Of a stretch of DNA of 5,950 nucleotides, positions 1 to 5,233 are shown in pieces. Source of the DNA: an uncultured Gammaproteobacteria bacterium (lineage in GTDB: Bacteria > Pseudomonadota > Gammaproteobacteria > SZUA-140); NCBI GenBank assembly GCA_945787585.1, contig CALZIG010000003.1:1-5950 (forward strand). The letters run 5' to 3'. Position numbers and translations under genes: made by a program. A model generated the notes under the pieces. The model searched no databases. It saw only the letters and a list, made by a program, of their open reading frames with translations, and was not told where the DNA came from. Position 1 is the first letter of the stretch, and every line of letters begins with the position of its first letter.

Positions 1-1327
1 AAACGATCATGATCAGAAAGTGATGACACGCATCCGCAGTTTTGATCACCAGCAGCAAAAGGGTAGCGCCATTACTGCGATCGCCGCAGAGTATGACCGT
101 AAGGGGTTTCTGGTCGCGGATCAGCTCGGTAATGTTGGTATCTATCACTCGACAGCAGAACGTAATCTGGCTGTGAGCGCACTTTCCACACAACCGATTC
201 GCCATCTGGCGATAGCGCCGCGAGCCAACTGGATGCTGGCGGAAGATGAGAGCGGCCAACTTCAAGTGTGGCATATCCATAATGAGCACCCCGGGATTTC
301 GTGGAATTCACTCTGGGGTAAGGTGTGGTACGAGAGTTACCCCGAACCGGATTACATCTGGCAATCTTCTTCGGCGTCAAACGATTTTGAACCAAAGCTG
401 AGTCTGGTGCCGCTCTCTTTCGGTACTTTAAAGGCGGCCTTTTATGCGATGTTGCTTGCGGCACCGCTGGCGATTCTCGGCGCACTTTTCACCGCCTATT
501 TCATGGCACCGAAGATGCGTAATGTGGTTAAGCCCAGCATCGAGATTATGGAGGCGTTGCCGACCGTTATCCTCGGTTTTCTCGCAGGCCTATGGCTAGC
601 GCCGTTGGTTGAGACGCACTTGCCCGGTGCCTTTAGTCTGTTGGTATTGATGCCTGTCGGTATTTTATTGTGTGCATGGTTATGGTGCAGGTTACCGAGT
701 CGTGTCCGTCACGCAGTGCCGGAAGGGTGGGAAGCGCTGTTGCTGATACCCTTGGTGATCGTTGTCGGCTGGGGCTGTATGGCGCTGAGTCCAGCGGTCG
801 AATCACTCTTGTTTGATGGCAATATGCGTCTCTGGATGGCGGATGAACTGGGTGTCGGCTTTGATCAACGCAACTCGATCATCGTGGGATTGGCGATGGG
901 CTTTGCAGTCATCCCCACCATTTTTTCCATCGCGGAAGATGCTATCTACGGGGTGCCGAGGCATCTCTCACAGGGCTCACTGGCGCTCGGCGCCACACCG
1001 TGGCAGACGATGATACGGGTGGTGTTATTGACCGCAAGCCCCGGAATCTTTTCGGCGCTGATGATCGGCATGGGACGTGCCGTGGGCGAAACCATGATCG
1101 TCTTGATGGCGACTGGCAATACCGCGGTGATGGACTTTAGTATCTTTGAGGGTATGCGCACATTGTCGGCTAATATTTCGGTTGAGATGCCTGAGTCTGA
1201 AGTGGATAGTACACACTATCGTGTGCTGTTTCTCGCTGCACTGGTACTGTTTATGTTTACCTTCTTCTTTAACACCATTGCAGAAATCGTGCGCCAGCAC
1301 TTACGCAAAAAATACAGCACGCTGTGA
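1..1327 (+). CDS. pstC: Phosphate ABC transporter permease PstC, long form (5' partial)
   Basis: Inner-membrane permease of the PstSCAB high-affinity phosphate importer, pairing with PstA and driven by PstB. The frame has no stop up to the window edge (first complete codon at base 2), so the true start lies upstream. The GTG at 20 is not a credible start because it lacks a Shine-Dalgarno sequence. Residues are counted from that GTG. Residues 15-88 look like WD40/beta-propeller blades (for example LAIAPRANWMLAEDESG, then QLQVWHI). A linker at 93-125 is followed by the permease core: hydrophobic segments near 136-162, 174-196, 204-222, 238-256, 286-305, 338-364 and 399-420. The cytoplasmic EAA loop that contacts the ATPase is at about 306-325 (EDAIYGVP, then GSLALGA). 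E. coli PstC is about 320 residues and lacks the propeller region; long PstC proteins are known in gammaproteobacteria. pstA follows after 18 bases. The identity is secure; the propeller fold is inferred from sequence pattern. Confidence 0.93.
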   Translation, partial: NDHDQKVMTRIRSFDHQQQKGSAITAIAAEYDRKGFLVADQLGNVGIYHSTAERNLAVSALSTQPIRHLAIAPRANWMLAEDESGQLQVWHIHNEHPGISWNSLWGKVWYESYPEPDYIWQSSSASNDFEPKLSLVPLSFGTLKAAFYAMLLAAPLAILGALFTAYFMAPKMRNVVKPSIEIMEALPTVILGFLAGLWLAPLVETHLPGAFSLLVLMPVGILLCAWLWCRLPSRVRHAVPEGWEALLLIPLVIVVGWGCMALSPAVESLLFDGNMRLWMADELGVGFDQRNSIIVGLAMGFAVIPTIFSIAEDAIYGVPRHLSQGSLALGATPWQTMIRVVLLTASPGIFSALMIGMGRAVGETMIVLMATGNTAVMDFSIFEGMRTLSANISVEMPESEVDSTHYRVLFLAALVLFMFTFFFNTIAEIVRQHLRKKYSTL

Positions 1328-1345
1328 TCAACTGGGTGATATCGA

Positions 1346-3019
1346 ATGAGAATGGTTAATAATAACAATCAAAAAACCGGCTGGTTCAGCAGTGGCACGC
1401 CGTGGGTCTGGATCAGTGCCGGTGCGGTCAGCATTAGCCTGGTCATGGTGTTTGGTCTGCTGCTGCTGATTGCGGTGCGAGGCCTTGGCTATTTCTGGCC
1501 CGCTGATGTTGTGGCGATGGATTATATCGAACGTGATGGCACTGAAATTCGCCTGATGGGCGAACAGCGTGAGACTGAACTTGTGCCGCTGGAGCGGCTG
1601 CTGGATGCAGGGTATCAGTTGCAGGATCATGCGGGTGATGTTGAACGTCATCTACTGAAAACCGGCAACCGTGACCTGTACGGCATGGATTTCCGCAGCG
1701 TGATTGAACCCGCGGTTTCAAACCGCACGGTGCCAGACGGCGTCATTGTGATTGAACGCTATGAGTGGGGTAACTTCTACGGTTTCCTTAAATCAGTCAA
1801 AGAGAATGGTGTGGTGGTTGCCGACGGCGAGGCTGCACGGGCAGCACTTGCACAAAGCCTTGAACGTTCGTTGGCATTACATGAAGAGATCAAACAGATT
1901 GAAAAGAGCGACATCGGCGCGATTAATTACCAGCTTGAAAGACTACGCCTGAAAACGCGTAAACTGGAACTATCGAATAGTCTGGATCCACAGCGCGAAC
2001 AGGCGATTGCCGCTGAGCGTGCCGAAGCGCAGCAGCGTTATCAAGTGTTACAAAAGAAGCTGAATGATCTTTATGCGGAGATCAACCGAGATTCACTACT
2101 TGCAACGGTGGCTGATGGACGTGAAATTGAAATTCCGTTGGCAAAAGTGGTGCGTGTCTACCGACCTAATGAAATGGGCGTCGCTGATAAGCTGCCGCAC
2201 TATTTGAGTAAAGTATGGGAGTTCGTGAGCGACGAACCGCGTGAAGCGAATACCGAAGGTGGTATCTTTCCGGCTATTTTCGGTACTGTATTAATGGTGA
2301 TTCTGATGGCTATTCTGGTGACACCCTTTGGCGTAGTGGCCGCGATCTATCTGCGCGAGTATGCCAAACAGGGGCCAGTAACCCGTGTGATTCGCATTGC
2401 CGTTAACAACCTCGCGGGCGTGCCATCTGTCGTCTACGGTGTATTTGGTCTGGGATTTTTTGTCTATTTTCTGGGGGGGAATCTTGATGCACTATTTTTT
2501 CCTGAAGCAGCCCCAGCGCCGACCTTTGGCACTCCGGGTATCCTGTGGTCATCTTTGACACTGGCGATCCTGACGCTGCCGGTGGTGATTGTCGCTACTG
2601 AGGAGGGGCTCTCGCGTATCCCGCGTGCGGTGCGTGAAGGGAGCCTCGCGCTAGGCGCAACCAAGGCCGAGACGTTGTGGCGTATCGTTATTCCGATGGC
2701 CAGCCCGGCGTTGATGACCGGCTTGATCCTGGCCGTGGCACGCGCCGCAGGTGAAGTGGCGCCGTTGATGCTGGTCGGTGTGGTTAAACTTGCGCCGTCG
2801 ATGCCACTGGATGGTAACTTTCCGTTCCTTCATTTAGATCGTAAGTTTATGCATCTGGGTTTTCATATCTATGATGTGGGCTTTCAGAGTCCGAATGTTG
2901 AAGCGGCGCGGCCGCTGGTATACGCCACTGCATTGTTGCTGGTGGTGGTGATTGTGGTGTTAAATCTCGCGGCGATCTCGATTCGTAATCGCCTGCGAAC
3001 AAAATATCAGGCAGTATAG
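1346..3019 (+). CDS. pstA: Phosphate ABC transporter permease PstA, long form with periplasmic coiled-coil insert
   Basis: Second membrane subunit of the PstSCAB phosphate importer. At 557 residues it is nearly twice E. coli PstA (about 296). After a short cytoplasmic N-terminus comes membrane helix 1 (about 22-45), then about 260 residues predicted to be periplasmic (46-305). This resembles the N-terminal extension known as DUF3333 in proteobacterial PstA. Residues 162-250 of it are rich in A, E, Q, K, R and L in heptad-like spacing and probably form a coiled-coil hairpin. The permease core follows: hydrophobic segments near 307-335, 350-376, 398-417, 450-480 and 524-546, with the EAA loop at 419-437 (EEGLSRIPRAVREGSLALG). 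The ATG at 1346 is preceded by a modest GGTGAT (1335-1340); a second ATG at 1352 would drop two residues and cannot be excluded. It lies 18 bases after pstC, so it is co-transcribed and perhaps translationally linked. Identity is secure; the role of the insert is unknown. Confidence 0.95.
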   Translation: MRMVNNNNQKTGWFSSGTPWVWISAGAVSISLVMVFGLLLLIAVRGLGYFWPADVVAMDYIERDGTEIRLMGEQRETELVPLERLLDAGYQLQDHAGDVERHLLKTGNRDLYGMDFRSVIEPAVSNRTVPDGVIVIERYEWGNFYGFLKSVKENGVVVADGEAARAALAQSLERSLALHEEIKQIEKSDIGAINYQLERLRLKTRKLELSNSLDPQREQAIAAERAEAQQRYQVLQKKLNDLYAEINRDSLLATVADGREIEIPLAKVVRVYRPNEMGVADKLPHYLSKVWEFVSDEPREANTEGGIFPAIFGTVLMVILMAILVTPFGVVAAIYLREYAKQGPVTRVIRIAVNNLAGVPSVVYGVFGLGFFVYFLGGNLDALFFPEAAPAPTFGTPGILWSSLTLAILTLPVVIVATEEGLSRIPRAVREGSLALGATKAETLWRIVIPMASPALMTGLILAVARAAGEVAPLMLVGVVKLAPSMPLDGNFPFLHLDRKFMHLGFHIYDVGFQSPNVEAARPLVYATALLLVVVIVVLNLAAISIRNRLRTKYQAV

Positions 3020-3032
3020 TAAGTAAACTCAG

Positions 3033-3050
3033 GACGGCGGTAGCGTCGTC
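3033..3050 (+). promoter_or_regulatory. Intercistronic hairpin between pstA and pstB
   Basis: GACGGCG (3033-3039) pairs with CGTCGTC (3044-3050) across a four-base GTAG loop, giving seven pairs, one of them G-U. It sits in the 58-base pstA-pstB gap and has no T-run after it, so it does not look like an intrinsic terminator. A role in mRNA processing or in setting the ratio of permease to ATPase is inference only. Confidence 0.35.
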
Positions 3051-3077
3051 GATCATAGCATCACGAGTAATTGAATA

Positions 3078-3914
3078 ATGAATGATAGAAGTGAAAAGAG
3101 ACACGCCATTGATATGAGTGCGCTAGGCCGCAGCAACGCTGGGCTGAATCTTGAAAATGAAGAGATTGCGATCAGTGTGAACGCGCTGAAGCTTTTTTAT
3201 GGCGATAAACAGGCGATTAATGGCGTTGATATGCAGATCCCCAAAAACCGCGTGACCGCCTTTATTGGCCCGAGTGGTTGCGGTAAGTCGACGCTGTTAC
3301 GCTGTTTTAATCGTATGAATGATCTCATCGATGGTTGTCGTGTCGAAGGTGAGGTCACCATTGAAGGTGAAAATATTTATGGCAAAGGGGTTAACGTTGT
3401 AGACTTGCGCCGCCGTGTGGGCATGGTATTTCAGAAGCCGAACCCTTTTCCTAAATCTATTTATGAAAACGTTGCCTACGGATTGCGTCTGCAAGGGATC
3501 AAAGATCGACGCGTGCTCGATGAAGTGATTGAACGCTCTCTGAAGGGCGCGGCGTTATGGGATGAAGTGAAAGATCGTCTGAACGAAAGCGGCATGGGCC
3601 TTTCGGGCGGGCAGCAGCAACGTCTGGTGATTGCGCGTGCGATTGCGGTTGAGCCACATGTACTGTTGCTGGATGAGCCGGCTTCAGCGCTTGACCCGAT
3701 TTCGACGTTAAAGCTAGAAGAACTGATTTATGAACTTAAAAGTAAATATACCATTGTCATCGTGACCCATAATATGCAGCAGGCGGCACGTGTGTCAGAC
3801 TATACGGCGTTTATGTTTATGGGGGACCAAGTGGAGTTCTCCGATACGGATACGTTGTTCACTAATCCCAGTGAAAAGCGCACAGAAGATTATATTACCG
3901 GGCGTTATGGATAA
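3078..3914 (+). CDS. pstB: Phosphate ABC transporter ATP-binding protein PstB
   Basis: Cytoplasmic ATPase that powers phosphate import through PstC and PstA. All nucleotide-binding elements are present: Walker [10 protein letters not shown] (64-72), Q-loop Q119 in VFQKPNPFP, signature LSGGQQQR (175-182), Walker B VLLLDE (195-200), D-loop SALD (203-206) and switch histidine H231 in VTHNMQQAA. The C-terminal EDYITGRYG is the usual PstB ending. The 278 residues exceed E. coli PstB (257) because of about 20 extra N-terminal residues of low conservation. The ATG at 3078 has only a weak GAG (3065-3067) ahead of it. The in-frame ATG at 3114 gives a more typical N-terminus but also has no well-placed ribosome site, so the exact start is uncertain. 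It lies third in the pst operon. Confidence 0.96.
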   Translation: MNDRSEKRHAIDMSALGRSNAGLNLENEEIAISVNALKLFYGDKQAINGVDMQIPKNRVTAFIGPSGCGKSTLLRCFNRMNDLIDGCRVEGEVTIEGENIYGKGVNVVDLRRRVGMVFQKPNPFPKSIYENVAYGLRLQGIKDRRVLDEVIERSLKGAALWDEVKDRLNESGMGLSGGQQQRLVIARAIAVEPHVLLLDEPASALDPISTLKLEELIYELKSKYTIVIVTHNMQQAARVSDYTAFMFMGDQVEFSDTDTLFTNPSEKRTEDYITGRYG

Positions 3915-3918
3915 GTCT

Positions 3919-3933
3919 TTAGCTGGCAGTTAA
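3919..3933 (+). promoter_or_regulatory. Small hairpin between pstB and phoU
   Basis: TTAGCTG and CAGTTAA flank a single G. As RNA this folds into a six-pair stem (one G-U) with a GGC loop, directly ahead of the phoU ribosome-binding site. It is AT-rich and weak and could be chance. If real, it could affect mRNA stability or phoU translation. Confidence 0.2.
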
Positions 3934-3936
3934 TTT

Positions 3937-3943
3937 AAGAGGT
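3937..3943 (+). promoter_or_regulatory. Ribosome-binding site of phoU
   Basis: AAGAGGT ends six bases before the ATG at 3950. This fixes that start over the in-frame ATG at 3959. It is much stronger than the sites ahead of pstA and pstB, which suggests efficient independent initiation of phoU. Confidence 0.7.
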
Positions 3944-3949
3944 CGTCAC

Positions 3950-4666
3950 ATGGAAAAAATGAATATAGGGCATCATATATCGCGTCAGTTCAACGAAGAG
4001 CTGGAAGACGTACGCAACCAGGTGCTGATAATGGGTGGACTGGTAGAGCAGCAGATTGCGGATGCGGTGAAGGCGCTCGTAGAGGGCGATAGCCATCTCG
4101 CTGAACAGGTGATTGATAATGACCGTAAGGTCAATGGCCTTGAAGTTGCGATTGATGAGGAATGCACTCAGATTCTCGCACGACGCCATCCTGCGGCGAG
4201 TGACTTACGACTGGTGATTGCAGTGATCAAGACTATCACTGATCTTGAGCGCATTGGTGATCAAGCCGAGAAGATCGCCCGCATGGGATTGCACCTGGTC
4301 GAGATGGAGCGCCCCAAGAACCATTACTACGAAGTACAGAGTCTGGGTGAGAGTGTTATCAAGATGTTACATCAGACACTTGATGCGTTTGCCCGTATGG
4401 ATGTCGATGCGGCGATTCAGGTGAGCCAGCAGGATGAGAAGATCGACCACGAATATGACGGCATTATGCGCCAGATGGTCACTTTCATGATGGAAGACCC
4501 GCGCGCGATCAAACGTTCACTAGATGTGATCTGGTCCGTACGTGCACTTGAGCGCATCGGAGACCACTCAAAAAATATCTGTGAATACGTGATTTATTTA
4601 GTGAAGGGCAAGGATGTGCGACACACCAGCACAGAATATATGAAAGAGGCCGTGCAGGAAGATTAA
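3950..4666 (+). CDS. phoU: Phosphate signalling protein PhoU
   Basis: Cytoplasmic negative regulator that links the Pst transporter to the PhoR-PhoB two-component system and keeps the Pho regulon off when phosphate is plentiful. Family knowledge also gives it a part in limiting phosphate uptake. The 238 residues match the usual length (E. coli 241). The all-helical protein is built as two tandem three-helix repeats. Each carries the family metal-binding signature with ExxxD spacing: TDLERIGDQAEKIA (97-110, E100/D104) and ALERIGDHSKNICE (199-212, E201/D205). It is last in the pst operon, 35 bases after pstB, the usual position. Its stop codon is only 9 bases from the stop of the convergent perR-like gene. 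The TAA at 4664-4666 ends a complete frame. Confidence 0.97.
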   Translation: MEKMNIGHHISRQFNEELEDVRNQVLIMGGLVEQQIADAVKALVEGDSHLAEQVIDNDRKVNGLEVAIDEECTQILARRHPAASDLRLVIAVIKTITDLERIGDQAEKIARMGLHLVEMERPKNHYYEVQSLGESVIKMLHQTLDAFARMDVDAAIQVSQQDEKIDHEYDGIMRQMVTFMMEDPRAIKRSLDVIWSVRALERIGDHSKNICEYVIYLVKGKDVRHTSTEYMKEAVQED

Positions 4667-4675
4667 GCGATCTTG

Positions 4676-5116
4676 TTAGCTTGCGCTGGTTGTATTAGCG
4701 CTTTGTTTGCAGTCTGGGCAGAGGCCAGACCAGAGGCGAGTGCCCCATTCAAGCGCCCACTCACCCATATTGACAGGCGGCATTTCACTGTTACTGGGTA
4801 GATCAACGAGTGTATTGCAATTACGACAGTGGGCATGATCATGAGTAGCTGTATTGCTATCGAAGATAGTGTTTCCATCGATATTAAAACTGCGTATTAG
4901 CCCAATCGCAGCGAGTTGATTAAGCGTTAAGTAGACAGTATTCGGTGACATGGTTGGGTGTAACGGCGCTAACTCTTCGTGCAGTTGTTGCGCGCTGTAG
5001 TGGCAGTGTTGAGCGAGGAGTTGCTTGCAGATTGCAATCCTGGGCGCCGTTACACGTAAACCGTGTTTTCGCAGTAGCGTGCTGATCGTTTCCTCTGTCC
5101 AGAAGTTCTTTTGCAT
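4676..5116 (-). CDS. perR: Fur-superfamily peroxide sensor/repressor, PerR type
   Basis: DNA-binding metalloregulator of 146 residues from the ATG at 5116. The N-terminal winged-helix domain (about 1-82) has the Fur-family pattern LRKHGLRVTAPRIAI (16-30) and a recognition region SPNTVYLTLNQL (57-68). The C-terminal part is the dimerisation and metal domain. Aligned by eye to Bacillus subtilis PerR, all five regulatory ligands are present: H39, D86, H92, H94 and D105 (PerR H37, D85, H91, H93, D104). The structural zinc site is complete as CRNC (97-100) and CPDC (133-136). Aspartate at 105, where Fur has glutamate, favours peroxide sensing by iron-catalysed histidine oxidation over iron sensing. 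The divergent peroxidase gene and shared operator support this. An in-frame GTG at 5149 would add 11 residues, but it overlaps the ccp -35 box and the family N-terminus fits the ATG better, with GGGTG four bases upstream of it. A Fur-like or Zur-like role is the alternative. Confidence 0.85.
   Translation of the reverse strand: MQKNFWTEETISTLLRKHGLRVTAPRIAICKQLLAQHCHYSAQQLHEELAPLHPTMSPNTVYLTLNQLAAIGLIRSFNIDGNTIFDSNTATHDHAHCRNCNTLVDLPSNSEMPPVNMGEWALEWGTRLWSGLCPDCKQSANTTSAS
4683..4708 (+). terminator. Candidate intrinsic terminator of the pst-phoU operon, inside the 3' end of perR
   Basis: GCGCT (4683-4687) pairs with AGCGC (4697-4701). The stem can extend inward by two G-U pairs and a U-A pair to leave a three-base loop (4691-4693). 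TTTGTTT (4702-4708) follows. This hairpin plus U-rich tail lies 17 bases after the phoU stop and is the best terminator shape for the rightward transcript. The stem is short and it overlaps coding sequence of the opposite gene, so part of the pattern may be coincidence. No comparable terminator was found for the leftward gene. Confidence 0.4.
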
Positions 5117-5142
5117 TGCGCACCCAATAATAATGTTTATGC

Positions 5143-5171
5143 TTGACACTCTTGGTGTAATTCGGGATACT
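5143..5171 (+). promoter_or_regulatory. Sigma70-type promoter of the cytochrome c peroxidase gene
   Basis: A perfect -35 TTGACA (5143-5148), a 17-base spacer and -10 GATACT (5166-5171, four of six matches). Transcription would start near 5178, giving a leader of about 55 bases before the ATG at 5234. The start point falls inside the palindrome at 5173-5195, so a bound repressor should block this promoter. Confidence 0.7.
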
Positions 5172-5172
5172 T

Positions 5173-5195
5173 TAATTAGTAATAATTACTAATTA
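5173..5195. promoter_or_regulatory. Perfect 23-base palindrome, probable PerR/Fur-family operator
   Basis: The arm TAATTAGTAAT (5173-5183) and its exact reverse complement (5185-5195) flank one central A at 5184. The inner 7-1-7 unit (5177-5191) matches the PerR box consensus TTATAATNATTATAA at 5 of 7 bases in each half-site. It lies between the divergent perR-like and ccp genes, immediately downstream of the ccp -10 box. It also covers the candidate -10 of the perR promoter, so a single bound dimer, or two overlapping dimers, could control both genes. Confidence 0.75.
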
Positions 5196-5213
5196 CTTGA
5201 GTGATTATGTCAT
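5185..5213 (-). promoter_or_regulatory. Candidate promoter of the perR-like gene
   Basis: Read leftward: -35 ATGACA (5213-5208, five of six matches), a 17-base spacer and -10 AGTAAT (5190-5185, four of six). The -10 lies within the right arm of the palindrome, so autorepression is expected if the site is used. The start would be near 5178, about 60 bases before the ATG at 5116. AT-rich sequence yields such matches easily, so this is tentative. Confidence 0.4.
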
Positions 5214-5220
5214 ATATAGC

Positions 5221-5228
5221 AAGGAGGT
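5221..5228 (+). promoter_or_regulatory. Strong ribosome-binding site of the peroxidase gene
   Basis: AAGGAGGT lies five bases before the ATG at 5234. It is a near-perfect Shine-Dalgarno sequence and the strongest in the window. It fixes the start and shows that the long n-region of the signal peptide is really translated. It also implies high output once the gene is derepressed. Confidence 0.85.
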
Positions 5229-5233
5229 CAATT

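Noticed and set aside
20..25. GTG/ATG as the true start of PstC
   Set aside because: The frame is open to the window edge, no ribosome-binding site precedes it, and long PstC proteins have a membrane helix and more propeller sequence upstream. The gene is treated as 5' partial.
72..485. 137-codon minus-strand open frame opposite pstC
   Set aside because: It is a composition shadow of a strongly conserved coding region; the translation shows no recognisable domain.
1328..1651. 107-codon minus-strand open frame opposite the start of pstA
   Set aside because: It overlaps the real pstA frame, and its low-complexity Q/H-rich translation looks like an antisense artefact.
2473..2479. Run of seven G in pstA as a frameshift or programmed slippage site
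   Set aside because: The reading frame is intact through it and the protein matches the permease core on both sides. It is only a possible sequencing-error hotspot.
4659..4674. AAGAT/ATCTT hairpin spanning the phoU stop as a bidirectional terminator
   Set aside because: A five-pair, AT-rich stem with no T-tract on either strand is too weak.
5147..5149. GTG start giving the PerR-like protein 11 extra residues
   Set aside because: The codon overlaps the ccp -35 box, lacks a spaced ribosome-binding site and adds a tail atypical of the family. The ATG at 5116 fits better.
5197..5210. FNR/ANR-type box (TTGAG...) upstream of ccp
   Set aside because: Only the left half-site resembles TTGAT; the right half TATGT does not match ATCAA.
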